Below, in pieces: positions 43,128 to 51,903 of a stretch of 64,000 bases of DNA. The first letter of the stretch is position 1; every line of letters starts with the position of its first letter. Both the position numbers and the translations under genes were made by a program. A model generated the notes under the pieces. That model saw only the letters and a program-made list of their open reading frames with translations, was not told where the DNA came from and did not search any database. Origin of the DNA: Microbacterium paludicola (GTDB lineage Bacteria; Actinomycetota; Actinomycetes; Actinomycetales; Microbacteriaceae); assembly GCF_015235415.1 (NCBI RefSeq), contig NZ_JADGLL010000015.1, forward strand, positions 1 through 64,000, in the 5' to 3' direction.

Positions 43128-43726
43128 TCGCAGTGGCTCTCGCCCTCGTAGCTGCCATCCGGGCCGAGCGCGATGCCCTCGGCCTCGAGGTGCTCCCACA
43201 TGGCCTCGCTGGCGACGCGGTGCACCGCCGCGGTGTACTCGTCATCGGCGTCGTAGATGCGCGGGTCGTCCCAGGCGACGTCGACCTCCTCGGCGCCCAC
43301 CGTGATCGAGTGCTGCCCGGCTCGACGCTCCTCGATCACTGCCGCGATCGCCTCGTCGGTGAGCACATCGTGCGTGGCGTAGAACTCGCGCACGGCCGCG
43401 GCGACCTCCGGCTCGGCGCCGGTGAGGTTGCCGACCCGCAGCTCGCACGTCGCGCCGCTCGGAACGGTGTAGGTCCACGCGGCATCCGGGTCTTCCGCCC
43501 ACGGCTGCCATCCCAAGGCTCCGGTCGCGGCCGCGGCGGCGGTTCCCCCGCCGAGCACCAGCACGGCCGCCACCGTCGCCACTGCGGCGCGCGGCGGGAA
43601 CCGGCGCAGCCGCCCGCGCCGTGGCGTCTCGGACATCCGCTCGAGCTCCGCGCGCACGTCGCCATCCGCGCGGGACGTCGGATCCGCACCGGCAAGCAGC
43701 GCGTCGAGCTCATCCGTCTCGGTCAT
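43124..43726 (-). CDS. Single-pass membrane protein, possible anti-sigma factor of the adjacent ECF
   Basis: 200 residues, family not recognised. The N-terminal ~45 residues are cytoplasmic (MTETDELDALL, then RADGDVRAELERM), followed by a basic stop and a transmembrane helix (about 48-72, AVATVAAVLVLGGGTAAAAA) and an outside domain with two Cys (GATCELRVG and the C-terminal SHCE). The architecture and the ATGA overlap with the sigma gene suggest an anti-sigma role. There is no ZAS zinc motif. GAGGGG ribosome site before the ATG at 43726; the 151-bp gap upstream shows no other gene. Confidence 0.65.
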   Translation of the reverse strand: MTETDELDALLAGADPTSRADGDVRAELERMSETPRRGRLRRFPPRAAVATVAAVLVLGGGTAAAAATGALGWQPWAEDPDAAWTYTVPSGATCELRVGNLTGAEPEVAAAVREFYATHDVLTDEAIAAVIEERRAGQHSITVGAEEVDVAWDDPRIYDADDEYTAAVHRVASEAMWEHLEAEGIALGPDGSYEGESHCE

Positions 43727-43877
43727 GTCATCCCCTCGATCCGGCCGCTCTCCGGCCCTCACAAGGGACATTCCCGGATGACGCCGTTTCGTCCGTCCGG
43801 GTTCGCGGGAGATCCCGTGTGCTCAGGATCAGGATGGCGCATCCGGCCCGGAGAAGCGGGGATCTCCGGAGAAGGCG

Positions 43878-44972
43878 TCAGGCGAGCGGCCGCACGACCA
43901 CCGGCACCGGCTCGACGCCGACCGTGACGCGCTCCTCGAACTCGAGGCGCTCCGACGCGGCGTGCTGCAGGCGCAGCAGCGTGCCGTCCTCCGTGCGCAC
44001 GACGGTGCGGCGCAGCGAGCCGAGGAACGTCGACTCCTGCACGACGGCGGGGATGGTGCCGCCGAGCCGCACGTTCTCGGGACGCAGGAACGCCTCCGCG
44101 GCGCCGTCGGGCGCTTCGCCCACGACCGGCACCTCCACACCGAGCACTGTCGCGACGCCGCCCGACACCACCGCCGGAACGACGGACGACAGCCCCACGA
44201 AGGCCGCGACCCCGGGCGTCGCCGGACGCAGGTAGAGCTCCTCGGGCGTGCCGATCTGCTCGATCCGGCCCGCGTTCATGACGGCGATCCGGTCGGAGAC
44301 GGCGAGCGCCTCCTCCTGGTCGTGCGTGACGAACACCGTCGTGGTGCCGAGGCGCAGCTGGATGCGGCGGATCTCGTCGCGCAGCTGCACGCGCACCTTG
44401 GCGTCGAGGGCCGACAGCGGCTCGTCGAGCAGCAGCACGCGCGGCTCGGTCACCAGCGCGCGGGCGAGGGCGACGCGCTGCTGCTGTCCGCCGGACAGCT
44501 GGTGAGGGAAGCGGTCGGCGAGATGCCCGAGGCCCACGAGGTCGAGCGCGTCGCCCGCGCGCGTCGTCGCCTTCGCGCGCGCGACGCCGCGGCGGCGCAG
44601 GCCGAACGCGGTGTTGTCGATGACGCTGAGGTGCGGGAAGAGCGAGTACGCCTGGAAGACCATGCCGATGTCGCGCTTGTTCGTCGGCGTGGCCGAGACG
44701 TCCTGCCCGCCGAGCAGGACGGATCCGCCGGTCGCCTGCTCGAGGCCGGCGAGCACGCGCAGGGCCGTCGTCTTGCCGCAGCCGGACGGGCCGAGCAGCG
44801 ACACGAACTCCCCCGGGCGGATGTCGAGGTCGATGCCGTGAAGCACGCGAGTGGATCCGTAGTCCTTCACCACCCCGCGGAACTCGACACGGGTGCCCTC
44901 GCCCGCCTCGGCGAGCAGGGCGTTGCCGGAGGTCTGCGGCAGCCCCAGCGGGATGTCGTCGATGGCGGTCAT
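43878..44972 (-). CDS. ABC transporter ATP-binding protein (PotA/FbpC-like)
   Basis: 364 residues. Walker A GPSGCGKTT, signature LSGGQQQRVALARAL and Walker [15 protein letters not shown], then a C-terminal TOBE domain (about 245-360). The family includes importers of polyamines, iron, thiamine and 2-aminoethylphosphonate. It is the last gene of a substrate-binding-permease-permease-ATPase operon, and its ATG overlaps the previous stop. A longer open frame begins in the upstream permease gene and was rejected. Confidence 0.9.
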   Translation of the reverse strand: MTAIDDIPLGLPQTSGNALLAEAGEGTRVEFRGVVKDYGSTRVLHGIDLDIRPGEFVSLLGPSGCGKTTALRVLAGLEQATGGSVLLGGQDVSATPTNKRDIGMVFQAYSLFPHLSVIDNTAFGLRRRGVARAKATTRAGDALDLVGLGHLADRFPHQLSGGQQQRVALARALVTEPRVLLLDEPLSALDAKVRVQLRDEIRRIQLRLGTTTVFVTHDQEEALAVSDRIAVMNAGRIEQIGTPEELYLRPATPGVAAFVGLSSVVPAVVSGGVATVLGVEVPVVGEAPDGAAEAFLRPENVRLGGTIPAVVQESTFLGSLRRTVVRTEDGTLLRLQHAASERLEFEERVTVGVEPVPVVVRPLA

Positions 44973-45793
44973 TGCGGCTTCGCTTTCGTGAGGGGGCGCG
45001 GGGTGCGCACGGCCTTCGGGCCGCCGATCCCGCCGATGACGAGGAGCAGGATGAACACGAACACCAGCGCGATCAGGGTGAAGATCGCCGGCGCGTAGAC
45101 GTCCTGTTTGCTGACGAGCACCATCGCGGTCTGCAGGACCTGCCGGTTCAGCAGCGACGCGATCGTGAACTCGCCGAGCACCACGGCGACCGAGATGAGG
45201 GATGCCGCGAGCAGCCCCTGGCGCAGGTTCGGGGCGAGCACGCGCAGCACGACGGTGATCCAGCCGGATCCGAGCGAGCGCGCCGCCTCGGAGAGCGTCC
45301 GGATGTCGATCGCGTCGACGGATGCCTGGATCGCCCGGTACGCGAAGGGAAGCACCGTGATGCCGTACGCGAAGGCGAGAGTCCACGCGCCGGTGCCGAG
45401 CGTGCGCGACACCTGCAGGTAGATAGGCGCGAGCCCGACCACAAGCACGATCGCCGGGATCGAGATCGGCAGCAGCGCGACGAACTCGAACGCGCGCTTG
45501 AGCTGCGGGAATCGGAGGTTGACGAGGATGATCGTCGGCGCGATGAGCACGAGCACGATCGCCACCGTGACGAGGGCGAGGATGAGCGAGTTGCCGAGTC
45601 CGATCCACAGCGGGCGGAGCGTGCCTGCCGCGGCGGGATCGAACAGGCCGGTCCAGTTGGCGACCGAGTAGCCGTCGCCGTCGCGCAGCGTGTGAAGCAG
45701 CGTCGCCGCGAGCGGCACGAGGAAGGCGACGCCGACCAGCACGCCGATGATCCACCGGGTCGCGCGCGACGGCGCGATCAGCCCGGCGCTCAT
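44969..45793 (-). CDS. ABC transporter permease, second (PotC-like)
   Basis: 274 residues with six helices. FEFVALLPISIPAIVLVVGLAP and the EAA loop near RTLSEAARSLGSGWITVVLRVLAPN are typical of PotC/ThiP C-half-like permeases. It overlaps both neighbours by 4 nt. It forms the channel with the other permease. Confidence 0.9.
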   Translation of the reverse strand: MSAGLIAPSRATRWIIGVLVGVAFLVPLAATLLHTLRDGDGYSVANWTGLFDPAAAGTLRPLWIGLGNSLILALVTVAIVLVLIAPTIILVNLRFPQLKRAFEFVALLPISIPAIVLVVGLAPIYLQVSRTLGTGAWTLAFAYGITVLPFAYRAIQASVDAIDIRTLSEAARSLGSGWITVVLRVLAPNLRQGLLAASLISVAVVLGEFTIASLLNRQVLQTAMVLVSKQDVYAPAIFTLIALVFVFILLLVIGGIGGPKAVRTPRPLTKAKPQ

Positions 45794-46731
45794 CGCTGCC
45801 ACCGCGCGGCGCGCTTCTGGATGACCGAGTAGCCCCACATCACGAGGGCGACGACGGCGATCATGCCGAGGGCGAGAGCACCGGCGAGGTTCTCGCGCCC
45901 GAGCACCGTCTCGCTCGTCAGGGCCGCGCGGATCTGCAGCGGGATGATCGGCGCTCCCTGGCTGACGAGTGCCGCGGCCGTCGCGTACGACGAGAACGCG
46001 TTGGCGAACAGCAGCAGGAGGCTCGCGAGGAACGCCGGGGCGAGCACGGGGATGCCGATCTGCGTCCAGAAGCTCGCGCGCGTGCCGCCGAGCGTGAGGT
46101 TCGCCTCCGCCCACTGCGGCTTCAGCGCCGACAGGGCCGGCATGAAGGTGATGACCATAAGCGGCACCTGGAAGTAGAGGTAGGGGCCGATGAGGCCCGG
46201 CAGGTCGTAGAGCCACATGCCGCCCTCGTAGATGTCGACCCCGAGCACGCTCTGGATCAGCAGCGTGACCACTCCCTGCGCGCCGAACGCGGCGATGAAG
46301 ACGAACGCGAGCATGACACCGCCGAACTGGGCGAGGACCCCGGCGGCCGCGTCGACGGCGCGCCGCACCGGGCTGTGCTCCGACAGTCCCAGCAGCGCGT
46401 AGCAGACGAGGGCGCCGATGACCGCGCCGACGACCGCGGTCAGCGCGGACACCCAGATCGTGCTCCAGAAGCCCGCCAGGATGACCGGGTCGACGAGGGC
46501 GCTGAGGTTGTCCCACGTGAACGCGCCCTCGCTGTCGAAGAGCCCGGATCCGAGCGCGAGCACGGTGGGCAGCAGGAGGAACAGCGCGATGTACGCGGCG
46601 AACGGCGCGAGCCCGAGCCACGCGAGCACCGCGGCCGCGCTGCGGCGGCGCGCGGGTGTCGCGCGCGCCGCCGCGTCGCCGGCCGCGGAGCCCGGGGTGG
46701 GCTCCGCGGCCGGCAGGGTGAGGACGGTCAC
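45790..46731 (-). CDS. ABC transporter permease, first (PotB-like)
   Basis: 313 residues from a GTG. An extra cytoplasmic N-terminus of about 30 residues (PAAEPTPGSAAG, RRRSAAAV) precedes the first helix LGLAPFAAYIALFLLL. The EAA-type loop is ANLTLGGTRASFWTQIGIPVLAP. The GTG overlaps the stop of the binding-protein gene (GTGA). Confidence 0.9.
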   Translation of the reverse strand: MTVLTLPAAEPTPGSAAGDAAARATPARRRSAAAVLAWLGLAPFAAYIALFLLLPTVLALGSGLFDSEGAFTWDNLSALVDPVILAGFWSTIWVSALTAVVGAVIGALVCYALLGLSEHSPVRRAVDAAAGVLAQFGGVMLAFVFIAAFGAQGVVTLLIQSVLGVDIYEGGMWLYDLPGLIGPYLYFQVPLMVITFMPALSALKPQWAEANLTLGGTRASFWTQIGIPVLAPAFLASLLLLFANAFSSYATAAALVSQGAPIIPLQIRAALTSETVLGRENLAGALALGMIAVVALVMWGYSVIQKRAARWQR

Positions 46732-47855
46732 TTGACCGCCGCGGCCCATTCGGCGCCGAGCAGCTCGCCGGCGGCCGTGCTCTGCTCCTCCGTGGGGACG
46801 AGCGTCTCGGCGGGCGTCGCCGGCAGCGCCGCGGCGAGGTCGGCGTCGATCGTGCCGGCCTCGGTCATGGCGTCCATGCGCACGGGACGGGCGCCGCCCT
46901 TCAGCCACAGGTTCTGCACCTCGTCGCTGTAGAGGAACTCCTGCCACAGGCGCGCGGCCGCGGGGTGCGGGGCGTCCTTGTTGATCGCCTGGTTGTAGTA
47001 GCCGGCGTAGCCGAGGTCGTCGAACACGACGACCTCCCAGTTCTCGTTGTCGGCGGTGTGCACCGCGTTCAGGTAGTCCCAGTCGAAGACGACGGGCGTC
47101 TCGCCGCTGGCGATCGTGGCGGGCGTCACGTCGAGCTTCAGGAAGTTGCCCGCGTCGTTGAGCTTCTCGAAGAAGTCGATGCCGGGCTGGAAGTCATCGA
47201 GGTCGCCGCCCGACTGCAGCGTCGCGAGGCCCACGCCCGCGAAGGCCGCGCCGGCCTGGGTCGGATCGCCGTTCAGCGCGACCGAGCCCTTGAACTCCGG
47301 GGCCAGCAGGTCGTCGAGAGCGGTGATCTCGGGGAACTTCGACGAGTCGTAGCCGACGGACATGTACCCGCCGTAGTCGCCGACGAAGAGGCCGGTCGGC
47401 TCCTTCAGTGCGTCGGGGATCTCGTCCCACGTCTGCACCTGGTACGGCGCGAAGTAGTCGGTGCTCTGGAGCGCGACCGCGAGTCCGAGGTCGAACACGT
47501 CGGGGGCGATGTCGAGGCCCTTGTTGGTCTCGGCGGCCTCGATCTCCTCGGCGCTCGAGACGTCGGGCGACTGCTCGTTGATCGCGATCTCGGGGTACTT
47601 CGAGGCGAACAGGTCGAGGATCTCGCCGTAGTTCGCCCAGTCGCGCGGAAGCGCGATGACGTTGAGCGCGCCCTCGGCCTTGGCGGCCTCCTCGAGCGCC
47701 TCGAACGAGCCGAAGTCCTCGACGCTCGTGGCGGTCGCGGCGTCGACGGCGCCCTCGGCGGCGGCGGGGGCGGCCGCGGGCGAGGCGCAGCCGGTGAGGG
47801 CGAGGGCGGATGCGGCGACGAGGCCGAGCCCGGTGATGAGGGAACGACGGATCAT
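46728..47855 (-). CDS. ABC transporter substrate-binding lipoprotein (PotD/family 1-like)
   Basis: 375 residues. A signal peptide ends in the lipobox LTGC. ALNVIALPRDWANYGEILDLFASKYPEI and VYDSSKFPEI-like segments with PVVFDWDYLNAV place it among PotD/SBP_bac_6-8 type binding proteins for polyamines, iron, thiamine or aminoethylphosphonate. The substrate cannot be fixed from sequence. It heads the operon, and a palindrome sits about 90 nt upstream in the 230-bp gap. Confidence 0.88.
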   Translation of the reverse strand: MIRRSLITGLGLVAASALALTGCASPAAAPAAAEGAVDAATATSVEDFGSFEALEEAAKAEGALNVIALPRDWANYGEILDLFASKYPEIAINEQSPDVSSAEEIEAAETNKGLDIAPDVFDLGLAVALQSTDYFAPYQVQTWDEIPDALKEPTGLFVGDYGGYMSVGYDSSKFPEITALDDLLAPEFKGSVALNGDPTQAGAAFAGVGLATLQSGGDLDDFQPGIDFFEKLNDAGNFLKLDVTPATIASGETPVVFDWDYLNAVHTADNENWEVVVFDDLGYAGYYNQAINKDAPHPAAARLWQEFLYSDEVQNLWLKGGARPVRMDAMTEAGTIDADLAAALPATPAETLVPTEEQSTAAGELLGAEWAAAVK

Positions 47856-47942
47856 GGATGTCCTCCAGGGAAGGGAAGGCCCGCGCTGTGGTGCGGGCGC
47901 GCTCGGGTGGCGCTCGTCTCGGGGGAGACATCCCGAACGCTA

Positions 47943-47963
47943 GGGACGACACATGAACGTCCC
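47943..47963. promoter_or_regulatory. Operator candidate GGGACG-N9-CGTCCC upstream of the ABC operon
   Basis: A perfect 6-9-6 inverted repeat located just upstream of a TAGCGT that could be the -10 on the minus strand (47937-47942). A repressor bound here would block the operon promoter (inference). Confidence 0.4.
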
Positions 47964-48067
47964 ACTCTCCGGGAGGTGAACGACGTCCCCGACCATGGTT
48001 ACCGGCGGGTGACGTGCCTCTCGGATCGCCGCGGACGCGTGAGACGGCCCGTCCCTCGACCGGCCGC

Positions 48068-48089
48068 CTGAGCCGTGCGCCCGGCTCAG
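48068..48089 (-). terminator. Hairpin at the end of the Eis-like gene
   Basis: CTGAGCC and GGCTCAG form a 7-bp stem with an 8-nt loop, overlapping the stop codon of the Eis-like gene. Confidence 0.45.
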
Positions 48090-49381
48090 TAGACGATGCT
48101 GAGGAACGGCGCCCGCGGCACGCGCAGCGCGGCGTCCACCGCATCCACCGTCTCGGTCGAGCCCGAGACGCGCCCCGCCGCCCGAAGCACCGCGAGCGAG
48201 AACCCACCGAGGTAGACGGCCGACAGCTCGATCACGGACAGCTCGAGGTCCGGGGCCGCGTCGGCCGTCGCCACCGTCGCCTTCCCGTCGGCGATGTCGA
48301 CCCGCCAGATCCCATCGGCGTAGCCGAGCGGATCCGTCACCCTCATCGTGAACGAGGCGGGAGCCGCGTACGCACGGGCCTCGAGCGCGGCGGGGACGTC
48401 GAGGATCCGCAGCCAACCGTGGTCCTTCTGGCGCGAGACGGGCACGCGCGCATCGTCGACGAACCAGGGCAGCGGCTCGTCGACCGGACGCATCGGTGCG
48501 ACGACGGTGCCGACGAGGTCGTGCTCGATCGCGAAGCGCCAGAGCGCGGCGAGCGCCTCGTCGTGCTCGGCGATCAGGTATCGGATGCGGAGAACGCCGC
48601 GACCGTCGTCCTCCGGGTCCCCCTCGACGCTGTACGCCATCACGCCGCGAGGCTCCCCCGCCGCGTCGACGTACCGCACGGTGCGGACGGCGGCGCTCTT
48701 GTCCTCGGCGAGGGCGACGCGGCCGCGCCAGCGCCGCGGCCAGCCGGGGATCTCGCCCACGCGATGGGGCAGCGTCCGCTCGTGCAGGTCGCCCATCAGG
48801 CGCGCGGCGTCCTCACGATCGAGGTACTGCACGCGCCCGGACGCATCCGGCCCTGCCCACCGCGCCCGGCGCGTGTCGACCTTCCAGGTCGCGATCCTTG
48901 TGGCGGGCGCGAAGCCGTAGCGGCCGTAGATCGTCGCCTCGCTCGCCGTCAGGCCCGCCGCGGGGACCCCGGCGGCATGCGCGTCGCGCAGCTCGGCCTC
49001 GAGCAGCGCCCGCGCCACGCCGCGGCGACGATGGGTGGCGGCCACGGTGATCGTGCTGATCGACCACGACGGCAGCACGCCCCCGGGCACGGTCATCGGC
49101 GCGACCCACGAGCTGGCGGTCGCGACGGGCCGCTCGGCCTGCGGCGTCGACAGGTCGTAGACACCCGTGACCCGTCGCCAGGACATCGGCTCGCGCCACT
49201 CGGCGATCTCGTCGTCCGACAGCTCCGGCCCCGCGAAGCCTCGGCGCACCGCGTGCGACCAGGCATCCATGATCGCGGCGCGCTCGTTCTCTATCAGGCG
49301 ATACTCGAGGCCGCGTTCCGCGAGCGCCGCTCGCGTGGTCTCATCGAGGGGAAGCGTGCGGGCGTCGGGAAGCTCTGCCAT
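48086..49381 (-). CDS. Eis-family GNAT acetyltransferase
   Basis: 431 residues. The N-terminal GNAT domain carries ISTITVAATHRRRGVARALLEAEL (acetyl-CoA loop) and GLTASEATIYGRYGFAPAT. A middle GNAT-like domain and a C-terminal SCP-2-like domain ending in a free carboxylate (APFLSIVY; the last residues form part of the active site in Eis) complete the three-part Eis fold. Known Eis proteins acetylate aminoglycosides and other amines as hexamers. The ATG lies 7 nt after TAGTGT (leaderless). Confidence 0.88.
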   Translation of the reverse strand: MAELPDARTLPLDETTRAALAERGLEYRLIENERAAIMDAWSHAVRRGFAGPELSDDEIAEWREPMSWRRVTGVYDLSTPQAERPVATASSWVAPMTVPGGVLPSWSISTITVAATHRRRGVARALLEAELRDAHAAGVPAAGLTASEATIYGRYGFAPATRIATWKVDTRRARWAGPDASGRVQYLDREDAARLMGDLHERTLPHRVGEIPGWPRRWRGRVALAEDKSAAVRTVRYVDAAGEPRGVMAYSVEGDPEDDGRGVLRIRYLIAEHDEALAALWRFAIEHDLVGTVVAPMRPVDEPLPWFVDDARVPVSRQKDHGWLRILDVPAALEARAYAAPASFTMRVTDPLGYADGIWRVDIADGKATVATADAAPDLELSVIELSAVYLGGFSLAVLRAAGRVSGSTETVDAVDAALRVPRAPFLSIVY

Positions 49382-49388
49382 GCCTCCG

Positions 49389-49394
49389 ACACTA
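49389..49394 (-). promoter_or_regulatory. -10 element (TAGTGT) of the Eis-like gene, leaderless
   Basis: TAGTGT, a 7-nt gap, then ATG at 49381. Confidence 0.5.
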
Positions 49395-49444
49395 TCCAGC
49401 GCCGGGACGGCTCAGCACGCCCTTGCGCGGGAGCGCCGGATGGG

Positions 49445-49687
49445 TCAGTGCGCCGCCTGCGCGTCGCGCAGCCGCGCCAGCACGAGGTCCTTGAGCTCCT
49501 CGGGTGCCGTCTCCTTGCAGGCACGCGCGACGACCTCGGTCAGCGTGCGCGAGACCAGCGCCTCGTCGCGGCACGCGGCGCACGTCGCCAGGTGCTCCTT
49601 GATGTCGGCGTGCTCCGTCTTGCAGACCTCGTTGCGGAGGTACTCCTCGAGGTCCTGGCGCGCCTTCTCGCAGCCGCAGTCGATCAT
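49445..49687 (-). CDS. rsrA: Mycothiol-system anti-sigma-R factor (RsrA)
   Basis: 80 residues. [20 protein letters not shown] and [11 protein letters not shown] form the zinc-binding anti-sigma (ZAS) site, HxxxCxxC plus upstream Cys. Oxidation of the Cys releases SigR, the regulator of the thiol stress response. The ATG overlaps the sigR stop by 4 nt, keeping the two in balance. Confidence 0.93.
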   Translation of the reverse strand: MIDCGCEKARQDLEEYLRNEVCKTEHADIKEHLATCAACRDEALVSRTLTEVVARACKETAPEELKDLVLARLRDAQAAH

Positions 49688-50385
49688 CTCTCACTCCTGT
49701 TGGGACGTCGGCTCGCGGGGCGCGCGCCGGCGGGGGTGTCGGTCGCGGCCTGGATCCCTCGCTCGGCCGCGTAGTCCTTCAGCAGGTCGCGAAGCAGGCG
49801 CCGTCCGCGGTGGAGGCGGCTCATGACCGTGCCGATGGGGGTCTTCATGATGTCGGCGATCTCCTGATAGGCGAAGCCCTCGACATCCGCGAGGTACACC
49901 GCCATCCGGAAGTCGTCCGGGATGGACTGCAGGGCCTCCTTGACGACGGATGCCGGCATCCGGTCGATCGCCTCCGCCTCGGCCGACCGGCTGCTCATGG
50001 CCGTGGTCGACTCGGCACCGCCGAGCTGCCAGTCCTCGAGATCGTCGATCGTGCCCTGGTAGGGCTCGCGCTGCTTCTTGCGATACGTGTTGATGTACGT
50101 GTTCGTGAGGATCCGGTACAGCCACGCCTTGAGATTCGTCCCCTGCGTGAAGGACGCCCAGGATGCGAACGCCTTCACGAACGTCTCCTGCACGAGATCC
50201 GCGGCGTCGCTCGGATTGCGCGTCATGCGCATCGCGGCGCCGTAGAGCTGATCCATGAACGGCAGCGCCTGCTCCTGGAACTGGTCGCGAGCCGTCTCGG
50301 GACCCGCCTCCGCGGCGGGGCTCGCACCAGAGCCCGACTGCGCGGTCACGTCGTCGGTGTCGGCCAGATCGAGCTCGTCATCCAT
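49684..50385 (-). CDS. sigR: SigR/SigH-type ECF sigma factor
   Basis: 233 residues. Region 2 has [26 protein letters not shown] and [24 protein letters not shown], which is close to the SigR signature, and region 4 [35 protein letters not shown]. It is followed by RsrA, which settles the identity. A TAGACT lies 8 nt before the ATG at 50385, or 5 nt before an in-frame GTG at 50388. No SigR-type GGGAAT-N18-GTT site was found upstream. Confidence 0.93.
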   Translation of the reverse strand: MDDELDLADTDDVTAQSGSGASPAAEAGPETARDQFQEQALPFMDQLYGAAMRMTRNPSDAADLVQETFVKAFASWASFTQGTNLKAWLYRILTNTYINTYRKKQREPYQGTIDDLEDWQLGGAESTTAMSSRSAEAEAIDRMPASVVKEALQSIPDDFRMAVYLADVEGFAYQEIADIMKTPIGTVMSRLHRGRRLLRDLLKDYAAERGIQAATDTPAGARPASRRPNRSER

Positions 50386-50393
50386 CACGCGCC

Positions 50394-50399
50394 AGTCTA
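50394..50399 (-). promoter_or_regulatory. -10 element (TAGACT) of sigR
   Basis: TAGACT with 5 nt to an in-frame GTG or 8 nt to the ATG, consistent with a leaderless transcript. Confidence 0.5.
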
Positions 50400-50484
50400 G
50401 GCCGGTCACCCGTGAGGACACGGGGGCGTAGCCCACGCGCTCAGGCGCCAGAATCGTGGCAGTCATCCAGGTCCTCGCTTTCAC

Positions 50485-50490
50485 TAGGCT
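50485..50490 (+). promoter_or_regulatory. -10 element (TAGGCT) of aroA, leaderless
   Basis: TAGGCT, a 7-nt gap (GGAACCG), then ATG at 50498. This decides against the longer frame that starts at 50456. Confidence 0.65.
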
Positions 50491-50497
50491 GGAACCG

Positions 50498-51835
50498 ATG
50501 AGCTCGCGCGTGTATTCCCCCGAGGCCCCGCAGGGCGAGTACGCCGCGCCCGTGGCGGACGCCCCGCTCGACGCGGCGCTGGCGATCCCCGGGTCCAAGT
50601 CGCTCACCAACCGCGAGCTGATCCTCGCCGCACTCGCCGAGGGCCCGAGCCGGCTCATCGCGCCCCTCCAGTCGGACGACTCGCGCCGGATGGTCGAGGG
50701 CCTGCGCTCTCTCGGCGTGGTGGTCGAGGAGGTGCCGGGCGAGAGCCCGTTCGGCCCCGATCTGCTCGTTCACCCCGCGTCGCCGTTCTCCGGTGGCGCC
50801 ACTGTCGACTGCGGCCAGGCGGGCACCGTGATGCGGTTCCTCGCGCCGCTCGCCGGCTTCGCTTCCGGCGACGTCCTCGTCACCGCCCACGAGAGCGCGC
50901 TGCATCGCCCGATGGCCGAGATGATCCGCGCGATGCGCGACCTCGGCGTCGACATCGACGACGGCGGCCACTGGTCGCTGCCGTTCACCGTGCGCGGTCA
51001 CGGCCACGTCCGCGGCGGGGAGATCTCGATCGACGCCTCGGTCTCGAGCCAGTTCGTCTCGGGGCTGCTGCTGGCGGCCCCGCGCTTCGACGTCGGCCTG
51101 CACCTGCGCCACGTCGGCGCCCGGCTGCCCAGCGTGCCGCACATCGACATGACCGTCGAGGCCCTCGCGCGCCGCGGCGTGCACGTCGAGCGCCCCGCGG
51201 CGGGCGAGTGGATCGTGCCGGCGGGAAGCCTGCGCGCCAAGGACATCGCCATCGAGCCCGATCTGTCGAACGCGGCGCCGTTCCTCGCCGCCGCGATGGT
51301 GGCGGGCGGATCCGTGACGGTCGCGGGCTGGCCGCCGCACTCGACCCAGCCGGGCGCGCAGCTCGCCGACATCCTGCAGCTCATGGGCGGACGCGTCAGC
51401 CGCCGCGGCGGCGCCCTCACCGTCGCGGCAGGCCGCGGCATCCACGGCGTCGACCTCGACCTGTCGGCCGTGAGCGAGCTCACGCCGACGCTCGTGGGCC
51501 TGGCGGTCTTCGCCGACTCCCCCACGACCTTCCACGGGATCGCCCACATCCGCGGTCACGAGACCGACCGCATCGCGGCGCTCGCCGCGAACGTGACCGC
51601 GCTCGGCGGATCGGCCGAGGAGATGCCCGACGGCATCCGCGTCATCCCGCCCGCGGTGACGGGCAGGAAGCTCACGAGCGGCACGTGGCGAGCGCACCAC
51701 GACCACCGCATGGCGACCACCGGAGCGCTGATCGGCCTGCGTGTCCCCGGCGTCGTCGTCGACGAGATCGGCACGACGGCGAAGACCCTCCCCCAGTTCA
51801 CGCAGCTGTGGGACGAGATGCTGGGCGGGCGATGA
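50498..51835 (+). CDS. aroA: 3-phosphoshikimate 1-carboxyvinyltransferase (EPSP synthase)
   Basis: 445 residues. [46 protein letters not shown] and [14 protein letters not shown] are the conserved motifs. The enzyme makes EPSP in the shikimate pathway. The ATG at 50498 is chosen because a leaderless promoter points to it. The stop overlaps the ATG of a 23-codon micro-ORF that leads to rsgA, as in the usual aroA-rsgA pair of actinobacteria. Confidence 0.95.
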   Translation: MSSRVYSPEAPQGEYAAPVADAPLDAALAIPGSKSLTNRELILAALAEGPSRLIAPLQSDDSRRMVEGLRSLGVVVEEVPGESPFGPDLLVHPASPFSGGATVDCGQAGTVMRFLAPLAGFASGDVLVTAHESALHRPMAEMIRAMRDLGVDIDDGGHWSLPFTVRGHGHVRGGEISIDASVSSQFVSGLLLAAPRFDVGLHLRHVGARLPSVPHIDMTVEALARRGVHVERPAAGEWIVPAGSLRAKDIAIEPDLSNAAPFLAAAMVAGGSVTVAGWPPHSTQPGAQLADILQLMGGRVSRRGGALTVAAGRGIHGVDLDLSAVSELTPTLVGLAVFADSPTTFHGIAHIRGHETDRIAALAANVTALGGSAEEMPDGIRVIPPAVTGRKLTSGTWRAHHDHRMATTGALIGLRVPGVVVDEIGTTAKTLPQFTQLWDEMLGGR

Positions 51836-51903
51836 CGCCCTCGCGGAGCGGCCGGAGCGGGGCGAAGTTCGCCGTGCTGAGCGAGCGGAGCGAGTCGAAG
51901 TGA
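51832..51903 (+). CDS. Micro-ORF ending in LSERSESK that bridges aroA and rsgA
   Basis: A 23-codon frame whose ATG overlaps the aroA stop (ATGA, 51832-51835) and whose TGA overlaps the rsgA GTG (GTGA, 51900-51903). The last eight residues are the same LSERSESK as in the micro-ORF at 10623, encoded by the same 27-nt repeat; the first 15 residues differ. As with the other copy, [11 protein letters not shown] coupling is more likely than a peptide function. Confidence 0.4.
   Translation: MTPSRSGRSGAKFAVLSERSESK
51877..51903 (+). repeat. Dispersed 27-nt repeat, copy 2 (SERSESK type)
   Basis: Identical to 10662-10688. Its last nucleotides supply the GTG start of rsgA and its GGAG lies 9 nt upstream of that start. 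Confidence 0.85.

Noticed and set aside
43806..43870. GGAGATCC/GGGATCTCC pairs upstream of the ABC ATPase end
   Set aside because: Short, imperfect and not clearly related to the 41251 repeats; could be chance in GC-rich sequence.
50456..50497. Extended N-terminus for AroA
   Set aside because: It would cover the TAGGCT promoter; the conserved protein starts at MSSRVYSPE.
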